Positions 35,455 through 43,230 of a stretch of 64,000 nt of DNA are shown in pieces; the first letter of the stretch is position 1; each line of letters begins with the position of its first letter. Both the position numbers and the translations under genes were made by a program. The DNA lies in assembly GCA_965248735.1 (NCBI GenBank), contig OZ252146.1, positions 1,674,001 through 1,738,000 on the forward strand, read 5' to 3'. Under the pieces are notes generated by a model. That model was not told where the DNA came from and did not search any database. It saw only the letters and a list, made by a program, of their open reading frames with translations. The DNA is from Aldehydirespirator sp965248735 (lineage in GTDB: Bacteria; Actinomycetota; Acidimicrobiia; Acidimicrobiales; Aldehydirespiratoraceae).

Positions 35455-36366
35455 CTACTTGGTGGAGTTAATGAAGTCGCCAAGCGGAGCTAGGTCGTGT
35501 GCCCAGAAGATCGTCAGCCCGGCCTCTTGTGCCTGAACAAGATTGTGCTTCTTATACACGCCCGACAGAACGGCGCCCGGAACGATCTGGCGCGTGCCGA
35601 ATGCGTCCAGCCAGCGTCTCGCCTTGTTCTGCGCTTCCTTCAGCCGCTTGACGGAGTTCGTTGCGGAGTTAGACACCTTGCATTCGATGGGCATGAGGCG
35701 GCCGTCGTAGAGATGCGCGAGGAGGTCCGCCTTGTCGTCTCCGAACAGGCACTCTGCGCAGAAAGCACCGTGCCCTGGGGCATCGGCATGAGTGCTGACA
35801 TCCCGCCGCCCGACTTGAGTCAGGCCAATCGCGACCAGATAGTCCGCGACCTGCCCCTCCTGCGTCGCTTTCGCTAGGGTGCGCCTGTCTGTCTCCACCC
35901 GCTGTTTGGCCATGAGGCTCGCGGATGCCAGCGCCGCGGCGTGCAGTTCTGTCTCATCGGGATGACGCTGTTCGGCCACCCACGGGAAGCGCTTGGCGTC
36001 GAGACTCGCCAGTACTACCTTGAGGACTCTGGTCGCCATTTCTGGATCGTTACGAAGTCGGCTGGGCGCAAGCGAGGCTTCGGCCAAGGTCTTGAGGTCA
36101 TCCGCTGAGATTGGCGGACCTGCCAGGTACCGCAGTGCTTCTAGACCGACATGGTCGCTGAGTATGATCTCGACGGCGTCAGCCCAGTTTGTCAGATTGT
36201 TCGTACCAACTAGTAGGGCCCTAACGCGGGCCGCGTAGCCGTCGAAGACTTCGCTGTACTGCTCCACGGGCTCCCGAATCCGCTCTTCTCGGAACGCTGC
36301 CGAGGCGATCATCAACTGGTCCGCGAGCTGCTGGTCGCTCCATCGGGGCGGCTCGGCGCGGCTCAT
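35455..36366 (-). CDS. type II restriction endonuclease, XamI family
   Basis: 303 residues from the ATG at 36366. The frame ending TIFWAHDLAPLGDF and the central block ATQEGQVADYLVAIGLTQV, GRRDVSTHADAPGHG, DKADLLAHLYDGRLMPIECKVSNSATNSVKRL look like the XamI endonuclease family, whose founder cuts GTCGAC. A PD-(D/E)xK-like site could be DKADLLAH...PIECK. The ATG overlaps the methyltransferase stop (ATGA). Recognition of GTCGAC here is an inference. Confidence 0.8.
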   Translation of the reverse strand: MSRAEPPRWSDQQLADQLMIASAAFREERIREPVEQYSEVFDGYAARVRALLVGTNNLTNWADAVEIILSDHVGLEALRYLAGPPISADDLKTLAEASLAPSRLRNDPEMATRVLKVVLASLDAKRFPWVAEQRHPDETELHAAALASASLMAKQRVETDRRTLAKATQEGQVADYLVAIGLTQVGRRDVSTHADAPGHGAFCAECLFGDDKADLLAHLYDGRLMPIECKVSNSATNSVKRLKEAQNKARRWLDAFGTRQIVPGAVLSGVYKKHNLVQAQEAGLTIFWAHDLAPLGDFINSTK

Positions 36367-38027
36367 GCCGCCATTTCTCGGAGCATCGCGGGGCCTGGGA
36401 CACAGATTCGGGCCATCTCCGATGGCTCGAACTTGAGGAGGCCGCCCGCGTAAGTACGTCCGACAGCTGAGGGAGCGGCGTTTCGCAGAGAGGCTGCCAG
36501 CGCGTCGAGAGCAGCTACCGACATGGACTCCCGAGGGTAGATGCCGTGCGCGATGTTGACGTTTCGGGCTCCGGCCCGGTTGAGGACGAACGCAGGCGGA
36601 CGGCGTGCCATATAGGTGGCCAGGATCGGTGCCGGGGGGCGCAAGCCGACGGACCACCACGGGTTGCGGTTGCGGGCGATGTAACCGGCGCGGACTCCGC
36701 GAAGCTCTGCAGCTCGCAGGAACCGGCCGATGCGACGGCGATCGCTTGAGTCGAGCAGGTCGAGATCGGCTGGCAGGTCGATCACAGCTCGCAGACTTCT
36801 TGTGCTCGGAAGGATGCCGTCAGCGGCGTTGAACAGTTCGACCGCGCGTGTGACCGACGGGAACAGCACCTCGGAGGGAAGGGCCGGGTCGTCAGCCTCG
36901 GTGATCCAAATGGAGTTGGCACCTGTCACTGCTCCACGATGCACGCGGCAAATCTCTCCCAGCTCCACATAGCCCTCAGGCGGCTTCTTCGAGCCGTTGA
37001 GTAGCGCCGACCATCTCGGTGTGGTACGCAACTGTCGTCGGCTGAACCTCTGCCCTCCGTCGAGTGTGCCGAGGTCGGAGGCGCTAGCCACCCTCTCCAT
37101 GCGAATCGACGCAGCAGGCTCGCCTATCTCAAAGCACGTGACTGCCGCCGTTGTCGCCGCGTTGGCGAACGGTGCCGCATTCGGATCGACCAAGTGGATA
37201 GATACTCCTCCGAGCTGTGTTGCGAAGAGCGTCCGTGGAAGGTGTCCATAGTTCACATCGAGCCACTCTGATGAAGTTACAAACGCGCCAATGTCGCCAG
37301 GTCGAGCATTCAAGGTGGTGGCCAGCAAGAAGTGGACGTGCATCCCGGCTAGGCCGCTGGCTCTTATCCCCAGGGACGCGGCGTTGACGGCGAGCCATGC
37401 CTTCCATGCTGGCTCGATCTGGTGGTGACGAACATAGGGCGGATTGCCGATGTAGGCGGTGCGGCCGTCGAAGTCGCCGAAGTTGGTGTTCCGGTAGTCC
37501 TGCACCAGGATCCGCGCTCGATGATCGAAGCCTGCCGCCGTTAGGTTGGCGCGGGCCAGCAACGCCGCCAGCGGGTCTATTTCCACACCAACGAGGCGAG
37601 CCTCGGAAAGCGCTCGGCCTGCGGCCAGCAGGAACCGCGCTGATCCTGTCCCCGGGTCGATCACACGATCGGGTCGAGAGCGCCCAGCCACCCAGGCGAC
37701 CATCGAGGACACGATCTCCGGGGGCGTGTACGTCGCACCCAGTGGCCTGCGCTGATCCGGCGGACGCAGCCGCATGAACGCGTCGCCGAGAGGATCCTGG
37801 CCTAGACGGATCAGATCGATCAGCACGCTCGTGTCGGGATCGCGGTCGGGTGGCTCGAACGCGTGCACGAGGCTGGACTCGGTTTCCGACAGTTGCGCAA
37901 GGCCACCGTGTCGAGCGATCGCCCAAGCACGCCGAGCAAGGTCCTGCTCGCTGAACGGTCCGCCTCCAGTGGTGGCCGCTGCGGTCGAAATGCTGCCGAT
38001 CAGGGTCATTTGGGTGCAGTCTGACAT
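36363..38027 (-). CDS. N6-adenine DNA methyltransferase, type II (XamI/SalI-like)
   Basis: 554 residues. AdoMet site motif I is VIDPGTGSARFLLAAGRALSEARLVGVEIDP; the catalytic motif IV is AYIGNPPYVRHHQIEP (NPPY, gamma-class amino methyltransferase). A target-recognition region fills the C-terminal 250 residues. It is the first gene of the pair and protects the host from the coupled endonuclease. An ATG at 38009 is an alternative start. No controller (C) protein gene is visible. Confidence 0.9.
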   Translation of the reverse strand: MSDCTQMTLIGSISTAAATTGGGPFSEQDLARRAWAIARHGGLAQLSETESSLVHAFEPPDRDPDTSVLIDLIRLGQDPLGDAFMRLRPPDQRRPLGATYTPPEIVSSMVAWVAGRSRPDRVIDPGTGSARFLLAAGRALSEARLVGVEIDPLAALLARANLTAAGFDHRARILVQDYRNTNFGDFDGRTAYIGNPPYVRHHQIEPAWKAWLAVNAASLGIRASGLAGMHVHFLLATTLNARPGDIGAFVTSSEWLDVNYGHLPRTLFATQLGGVSIHLVDPNAAPFANAATTAAVTCFEIGEPAASIRMERVASASDLGTLDGGQRFSRRQLRTTPRWSALLNGSKKPPEGYVELGEICRVHRGAVTGANSIWITEADDPALPSEVLFPSVTRAVELFNAADGILPSTRSLRAVIDLPADLDLLDSSDRRRIGRFLRAAELRGVRAGYIARNRNPWWSVGLRPPAPILATYMARRPPAFVLNRAGARNVNIAHGIYPRESMSVAALDALAASLRNAAPSAVGRTYAGGLLKFEPSEMARICVPGPAMLREMAA

Positions 38028-38165
38028 CGCGCCGCCTCGGTTGTGGGGATACTGATTTCATACACATGTTCGTTTAGGTGTACGACAGGCTGCTGGTTCG
38101 CGACGCCGTAGAGGGGAGATTCCTTCAGTACCTGACCGTGAACACCCCGTAGATAAGGTGGCACC

Positions 38166-38654
38166 TTGCCTGATGCTGCTTTCGACCTGACCGGCAGACG
38201 CGCCGTGGTTACCGGTGCGTCGGCTGGGATCGGGGCGGCCATCGCCGCCCGGCTGGCCAATGCGGGCGCGGATGTGGTCGCGGTGTCCCGGTCGGGGCGA
38301 GTGCCGGAGGCGGGAGACTCGGTGCGTCCCCTCGTAGCCGACCTCAGCGACGCCGAGGCTGTCGATGCGGTGATCGACGAGGCCGTCGCCGAGCTGGGCG
38401 GGCTCGACATATTGGTGAACAACGCGGGCCGGGGGGACTGGCTGCCGCTCAGCGAGCTCGACCGGGAGTATTTCGACGGACTGGTTGGGCTCAACCTGTG
38501 GGCGCCGCTCCGGCTCTGCCAGCTCGCCCACCCCTACCTGGCCGCGGGCGACGACTCCGCGGTGGTGATGATCGGTTCGGTGGACGCGGTGGGGCACTCA
38601 GGCAGGATCAGTTCGGCGTCGCCGGAGTACACCGGGCCGAGGTCGGCGTCGTAG
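38166..38654 (+). pseudogene. SDR-family oxidoreductase, 3'-truncated
   Basis: TTG start with AAGGTGG upstream. About 143 residues are genuine SDR: cofactor loop TGASAGIGAAIA, LVADLSDAEA, and NNAGRGDWLPL. The frame loses homology at GSVDAVGHSG (about 38599), just before the catalytic Tyr-x3-Lys, and continues for 18 codons into the antisense strand of the decarboxylase pseudogene. It lacks the active-site Tyr and Lys and should be inactive. Confidence 0.85.
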
Positions 38655-39284
38655 CCCCGCATGGTCACCAGCTCGTCGAGCGAGTCGTCGCCGTCGGCCT
38701 CGATGGCGGGCATCTGGCGGGTGTGGAGCATCGGGTGGCCGTTGACGAAGCCCGGTGCGTCGGCCGTGCCCGTGATGGTGAAGCGGGCCTCGGCGATGCG
38801 GCGGCCCCAAGTGCTCAGCGTGGCTCCGAAACGTCCGCCCGGCTCCAGCCGGGGCCCGGCCCGCCCCACCGTCACCGGTCTGGTCATGGCGATCTCACCC
38901 ATCTTCTTGGGGTAGCCCTGCACGTGGCCCCGGGCCATGGCGAAGTCCTTGTCCACCCAGATGTAGGCGGCCCGGCTGTACGTGGAGTCCCGGTAGCGGC
39001 AGCGCACCACGGCGAACACCTCCCGGTACTGGGCCCGCACCGGGTCGAGCAGCTCCTCGAAAGTGTCGCTGCAGCTCTGCCATTCGGCCCAGATCATGGC
39101 CACCGCGCCCGGATCGTCCTGGGGCCGGCTCCAGGGGATCAGGGAGGAGCTCGGCCACCCGGTCCGGGTCGCTGCGATACTCGACGGTGAGCATGTCACC
39201 GGAGTAGTGCCAGGGGGGTGCCGGCACGATGCCTGCGATCCCGGTGGGCGTCCGAGGGTACATGAACCCCTGGAGCTCGGCCAT
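38587..39284 (-). pseudogene. acetoacetate decarboxylase-family protein, broken second copy
   Basis: Nearly identical to the intact copy at 34524-35342 (start MAELQGFMYPRTP). One extra C near 39118 (GTCCTGGGG against GTCTGGGG) shifts the frame after about 55 codons. The 3' end is cut at ELILPECPT, where it fuses with the truncated SDR gene, removing about 40 C-terminal residues. A few substitutions (T/S, Q/R, G/D) show the copies are not brand new. Promoter and operator are retained. Confidence 0.9.
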
Positions 39285-39296
39285 GCCCGGACCCTA

Positions 39297-39316
39297 ATCG
39301 TTTGGTCCCGAACGAT
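39297..39316 (-). promoter_or_regulatory. palindromic operator, copy 2
   Basis: ATCGTTTGGTCCCGAACGAT directly upstream of a -10 TAGGGT (39291-39296) and the ATG of the broken decarboxylase-like copy. Same layout as at 35355. Confidence 0.7.
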
Positions 39317-39612
39317 CAAGCCCCGGCCATTGCTGATTGTCGTGACGATGTGGTCGAGCGCTGACGTGAGCCTGCCCGGTCCAGCCCGCTTCCCGCAGTG
39401 AACGAGCGCTGACATGGCGCCGCCGAGCAGTTGATGATCCTCACCAAGGCGTGGTGAGGCCGACGTAGGCCAGGTTGCGGTCGAGCGCGGAATCGACGGG
39501 ACCGCGTGGCTGGCGTTTGCCGCCGGATGGTCGGCTACTGTCCCCGCTGCGGCGCTTGAGCGATCAGCCGAATGCCGCAGCTGACGGACAGCAGAGCCCG
39601 AGGAGGCCAGAA
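39317..39612. other. no gene seen
   Basis: No complete gene supported. Homology with the region upstream of the intact decarboxylase-like copy ends at about 39320. A short frame ending in AEQLMILTKAW and a stop (about 39424-39456) might be the tail of a lost gene, but it is too short to call. Confidence 0.4.
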
Positions 39613-39924
39613 GTGTCTGATGAAGCCACGTCCGAGTATTGCGCGGTCGGCATTGTTGCCGTGAGTCGCTGGTCCGCGATCGGCGTCGCGGCCGCCGGAC
39701 GCCTGAATGCGCTGGGAATCGGCGCGTTGAGCTTCCTTAATGCGATGGGCATCGTCACGCTGGGCGGCGCGAACTCCATGGGCTTGGTCGCGATAGGGGG
39801 CCTCAACTCGATCGGTCTCGTATCGATCGGCGGCCTCAACTCGGTGGGTCTGGTCGCGATAGGCGGCGTCAACTCTGTCGGTCTCGTCGCTATCGGTGCG
39901 GGTTCCGTCACCAGCATGGTGTAG
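39613..39924 (+). CDS. 11-residue-repeat solenoid protein
   Basis: 103 residues from a GTG with GAGGAGG upstream. After about 25 residues, the protein is six or seven near-perfect 11-residue repeats of the form GG(L/A/V)NS(I/V/M)GLV(A/S)I, e.g. GGLNSIGLVSI. The regular Gly, Asn and aliphatic spacing predicts a compact beta-solenoid or a membrane-inserting stack. There is no signal peptide. No family recognised; function unknown. Confidence 0.75.
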   Translation: MSDEATSEYCAVGIVAVSRWSAIGVAAAGRLNALGIGALSFLNAMGIVTLGGANSMGLVAIGGLNSIGLVSIGGLNSVGLVAIGGVNSVGLVAIGAGSVTSMV

Positions 39925-39957
39925 CTGCCGGGACGATCCGCAATCGGCCTGTGACGC

Positions 39958-40461
39958 TCACTGCTCGCCGGCGGTGACGATCACCCGGCGCAGCAACTCG
40001 GCCAGTTCCCGCTTCTCGGCCTTGGAGAGTTCGCCCACTATGTCGCCTTCGTAGAGGTTGAAGCGGGGGAAGAGCCGCTCGATCGTGTCGAGGCCGGCGT
40101 CGGTGAGCGCGACCGTCACCCGTCGGCGGTCCGACTCGACCGGCCTGCGCTCCACGAACCCCCGCTTCTCCAGGGTCTTTACCACGCCGGTGAGCGTGCC
40201 CTTGGACAGGTCGCACTCGTCGGCGAGCTCCGCGGTCTGCATCTCGCCCCAGACCCATAGCACCCACAGTGTGGTGAACCCGCCCCAGGAGAGTCCGAAC
40301 TCCGACAGCACACCCTTCTCGGCCTGGCGGCGCACCGCGGTCGCGGCCCGGTAGATATTGGACACGGCCAGCATCGAGTCGAAGTCGAGGCGCCGGTCGC
40401 CGAGGCGCTCCTGGATGAGGCGCTCGGCGTCGAGCAGGCGTGGGTCGGCTCGATTCTGCAC
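39958..40461 (-). CDS. MarR-family transcriptional regulator
   Basis: 167 residues from the GTG at 40461. The frame is open further upstream, but a -10 (TAAGGT, 7 nt before this GTG) and an operator at 40479 would then lie inside the gene. Winged helix: EMQTAELADECDLSKGTLTGVVKTLEKRGFVERRPVESDRRRVTVALTDAG. Divergent from the FAH-aldehyde dehydrogenase operon. It probably responds to an aromatic ligand like HpaR-type MarR proteins (inference). Confidence 0.88.
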   Translation of the reverse strand: MQNRADPRLLDAERLIQERLGDRRLDFDSMLAVSNIYRAATAVRRQAEKGVLSEFGLSWGGFTTLWVLWVWGEMQTAELADECDLSKGTLTGVVKTLEKRGFVERRPVESDRRRVTVALTDAGLDTIERLFPRFNLYEGDIVGELSKAEKRELAELLRRVIVTAGEQ

Positions 40462-40478
40462 TAATGAAACCTTAGTTT

Positions 40479-40494
40479 CGTTTGCTACCAAACG
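40479..40494 (-). promoter_or_regulatory. palindromic operator, copy 3 (marR)
   Basis: CGTTTG-CTAC-CAAACG, upstream of the marR -10 (TAAGGT, 40469-40474). It shares the CGTTTG-N4-C(A/G)AACG core with the sites at 35355 and 39297, indicating autoregulation and a common regulon. Confidence 0.65.
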
Positions 40495-40574
40495 GATATT
40501 TGGCGCTGGCTCCACCGGTCCGCTCGCCATCGCCGAGGCGATCGCCAGCCTCACCGGGGGGATAGGGTGCCGCG

Positions 40575-40724
40575 ATGCTCGAGGTATCCGGGCTCACCAC
40601 CGGCTACGGGGTGATCTCGGCGCTGCGCCGGGTGATCGCCGTCGGCACCCCCGAACAGATAGGTGCCGACTCGCAAGCGCAGGCCGCCTATCTGGGGGCC
40701 GCCGCCCCTGCGGCTGCGGGCTGA
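40575..40724 (+). pseudogene. livF: ABC transporter ATPase (LivF-like), internal deletion remnant
   Basis: A 49-codon frame. The first 20 residues (MLEVSGLTTGYGVISALRRV) are the N terminus of a branched-chain amino acid transporter ATPase; the following VIAVGTPEQIGADSQAQAAYLG is the C terminus of the same family. About 180 intervening codons, including both Walker motifs and the signature, are missing, and the frame is kept. A TAGGGT -10 lies 6 nt before the ATG. It precedes the FAH gene by 31 bp and may now act only as a leader. Confidence 0.75.
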
Positions 40725-40755
40725 GGCCCGGGTGGGAACGCAGGGACGCCCGACC

Positions 40756-41643
40756 GTGACCGAGTACCGCCGCATCCTGCTCGACGGTTACCCGGTTCTC
40801 GTCCAGCGACATGACGACGAGCTCGTGGCTCGCGACGGCCGGCGGGTTGCTGTGGCCGCGGCCGTGCATCTGGCGCCGTGCGAGCCCACCAAGATCCTCT
40901 GCGTCCACCTGAACTACTCCAGCCGGGTGGCCGAGTTCATGACCAGGCTGCCGCCCGCCCCCACCTACTTCCACAAGCCGATCACGGCCCTGAGCGCCCA
41001 CCGCGCCGACGTGGTGCGTCCCGAGCCGTGCCGGTGGCTCAACTACGAGGGCGAGATCGGCATCGTCATCGGGCGCACCTGCCGCAACGTGTCGCCTGCC
41101 GAGGCGGGCGACCACATCGCGGGCTACACCGTGGCCAACGACTACGGGTTGCACGACTTCCGCGACACCGACGCGGGGTCGATGCTGCGGGTCAAGGGCG
41201 GCGACACCCTGTGCCCGGTCGGCCCGGCCCTGGTGACCGGCTGGGACTTCCGCGGCAAGCGGATCCGCACCCTGGTGAACGGCGAGGTCCGCCAGGACGG
41301 CAACACCGATGAGATGGAATGGGACATGCACTACCTGGTGGCCGACCTGGCCCGCACCATCACTTTGGTGCCCGGCGATCTGGTGCTGTCGGGCACGCCG
41401 GCCAACTCGCGCCCGGTGGTTCCCGGCGATGTCGTCACCGTGGAGGTGGAGGGCCTGGGAGCCCTGACCAACACCATCGTGGCCGGCCCGGAGCCGGTGC
41501 GCTCCGACGTCGGCGCCCAGCCGTCGGACAGCGAGGAAGTGGTGTCCACCGCGATGGGCGGCGACTGGGAGCACCGCGGCAAGCGGGCTCCCCGGGGACC
41601 GGGCGCCCGCCACTACCGATCGGCCCTGGACGACAACGAATGA
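40756..41643 (+). CDS. fumarylacetoacetate hydrolase (FAH) family enzyme, HpaG-like
   Basis: 295 residues from the GTG at 40756. FAH-fold metal site: RWLNYEGEIGIVIGRTC (two Glu), ANDYGLHDFRDTD (Asp) and MLRVKGGDTLCPVGPALV (Lys). LSGTPANSRPVVPGDVVTVEVEGLG closes the fold. The family includes 2-hydroxyhepta-2,4-diene-1,7-dioate isomerase/decarboxylase of homoprotocatechuate breakdown, which fits the neighbouring aldehyde dehydrogenase and the extradiol dioxygenase. The exact reaction is inferred. Confidence 0.87.
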   Translation: MTEYRRILLDGYPVLVQRHDDELVARDGRRVAVAAAVHLAPCEPTKILCVHLNYSSRVAEFMTRLPPAPTYFHKPITALSAHRADVVRPEPCRWLNYEGEIGIVIGRTCRNVSPAEAGDHIAGYTVANDYGLHDFRDTDAGSMLRVKGGDTLCPVGPALVTGWDFRGKRIRTLVNGEVRQDGNTDEMEWDMHYLVADLARTITLVPGDLVLSGTPANSRPVVPGDVVTVEVEGLGALTNTIVAGPEPVRSDVGAQPSDSEEVVSTAMGGDWEHRGKRAPRGPGARHYRSALDDNE

Positions 41644-41667
41644 TGGCCTCCACCCGGGCTCGAGGCC

Positions 41668-41800
41668 GGCGGGGTGCCCGGATGACGGTGTCGCCCCGCG
41701 TCGGGGTCGGCGGGGTGCCCGGATGACGGTGTCGCCCCGCGTCGGGGTCGGCGGGGTGCCCGGATGACGGTGTCGCCCCGCGTCGGGGTCGGCGGGGTGC
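41668..41800 (+). repeat. 41-bp tandem repeat containing the aldehyde dehydrogenase start
   Basis: Three full units begin at 41668, 41709 and 41750, followed by 10 bp of a fourth. Each contains GGGGTGCCCGG, ATGACGGTGTCG and the hairpin CCCCG-CGT-CGGGG. The ATGs at 41682, 41723 and 41764 are 41 bp apart, so the period is not a multiple of 3. The copies are identical. Confidence 0.95.
41682..41767 (+). other. two overlapping 14-codon mini-ORFs
   Basis: 41682-41726 and 41723-41767 both encode MTVSPRVGVGGVPG and stop at a TGA that overlaps the next ATG (ATGA). The second overlaps the true aldehyde dehydrogenase ATG at 41764. They form a chain of 4-bp couplings from the end of the FAH gene into the dehydrogenase. 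Confidence 0.6.
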
Positions 41801-43215
41801 AGGTCAGCGTCGATCACCTGATCGGCGGCGAGCGGGTCGCGTCGGTGCACACCTTCGAGTGCCGCTCGCCGCTGGACTGGGACCGCAAGCTCGCCGATGT
41901 GGCCCGGGGCGATGCGGCCACAGCCGAGCAGGCGGTGGCGGCCGCAGTCGAGGGCTTCGACGAGTGGAGCACTCGGTCCGTGGGGGAGCGGGCCGCGGCC
42001 CTGCGACGGCTGGCCGATCTGATCGAGGCCTGCAACGACGAAATCGCCACCGTCGAGACCCTCGACATGGGTTTCCTGCACCGCTCCATGCAGGAGCGGC
42101 TGGTAGCCCGAGGCGCGCTCAATTTCCGGTTCTACGCGGATGCGGCGGAGGCCCACGCCGAGCCCCGCTGGCCGGCGCGGGGCACAACCCACACCGTGCA
42201 GCGCATGCCGGCCGGGCCGGCGGTGGTGATCACGCCCTGGAACGCGCCGTTCATGCTGGCCACCTGGAAGGTGGCCCCCGCGCTGGCCGCGGGCAACAGC
42301 GTGGTGCTCAAGCCGGCCGAGTGGTCGCCGCTGTCAGCGTCGCTGCTGGCCGATTTGACGGTGGAGGTGGGCCTGCCTGCGGGCGCCTTCAACTTGGTGC
42401 AGGGCATCGGCTCAGAGGTCGGCGCAGCCCTCACCGCCGATCCGCGGGTCCGGCGCATCAGCTTCACCGGCTCGCCGGAGACGGCCCGCCACATCGGCGC
42501 GGCCGCGGCGGCCAACATCGTGCCCTTCACGGCCGAGCTCGGCGGCAAGGGCCCGCTCATCGTGTTCGCCGAATGCGACCTGGAAGCGGCCGCCGCCCAG
42601 GCCGCAGCCCAGTACGAGGACTCCGGCCAAGTGTGCCTGGCCGGCACGCGCCTGCTCGTGGAGGCCTCGGTGCGCGGTGAGTTCTTGGAGGCTCTGAGGG
42701 CTCGCACCGAGGCCCATGTGCTGGGCGACAGCCGCGACGACGCCACCACCATCGCCCCCATCGTCCACCCCGACCACCTGGCCAGGGTCGAGGCCTTCGT
42801 GGACCGGGCCCGGGTCGCGGGCGACACGATCGTGTGGGGCGGTCATCGCTGCGCCGGCTCTCTCCACTACGAGCCGACCCTCATTGAGCCCGCTTCCAAC
42901 GACTCCGAGATCGTCCAGCGCGAGGTCTTCGGCCCGGTGCTCACCCTCCAGACATTCTCCACCGACACGGAGGCCGTCGAGTTGGCCAACTCCACCCGCT
43001 ACGGCCTGTCCGCCATCGTCTACACCGGGTCAGCCGACCGAGCCGAGCGGGTCGGCAGAGCCGTGCGAGCCGGGATCGTGTGGACCAACACCTTCCTGGT
43101 GCGCGACCTGGCCGCCCCCTTCGGCGGATGCGGCCTCTCCGGCATAGGCCGCGAGGGCGGCGATCACGCCCTCGACTTCCACAGCGACCTCAAAACCCTG
43201 ATCCTCGCCGACTAG
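41764..43215 (+). CDS. aldehyde dehydrogenase, HpaE-like
   Basis: 483 residues, NAD(P)-dependent. Catalytic residues are Asn in VVITPWNAPF, Glu near residue 258 (TAELGGKGP) and Cys near residue 291 (GQVCLAGTR); EVFGPVLTLQ and GGCGLSGIGREGG are also conserved. The first 11 residues come from the 41-bp repeat and do not look conserved; a GTG at 41797 just before SVDHLIGGERV may be the ancestral start. Likely oxidises a ring-cleavage semialdehyde. Confidence 0.92.
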   Translation: MTVSPRVGVGGVQVSVDHLIGGERVASVHTFECRSPLDWDRKLADVARGDAATAEQAVAAAVEGFDEWSTRSVGERAAALRRLADLIEACNDEIATVETLDMGFLHRSMQERLVARGALNFRFYADAAEAHAEPRWPARGTTHTVQRMPAGPAVVITPWNAPFMLATWKVAPALAAGNSVVLKPAEWSPLSASLLADLTVEVGLPAGAFNLVQGIGSEVGAALTADPRVRRISFTGSPETARHIGAAAAANIVPFTAELGGKGPLIVFAECDLEAAAAQAAAQYEDSGQVCLAGTRLLVEASVRGEFLEALRARTEAHVLGDSRDDATTIAPIVHPDHLARVEAFVDRARVAGDTIVWGGHRCAGSLHYEPTLIEPASNDSEIVQREVFGPVLTLQTFSTDTEAVELANSTRYGLSAIVYTGSADRAERVGRAVRAGIVWTNTFLVRDLAAPFGGCGLSGIGREGGDHALDFHSDLKTLILAD

Positions 43216-43230
43216 ACACAGGGCCAGCCG

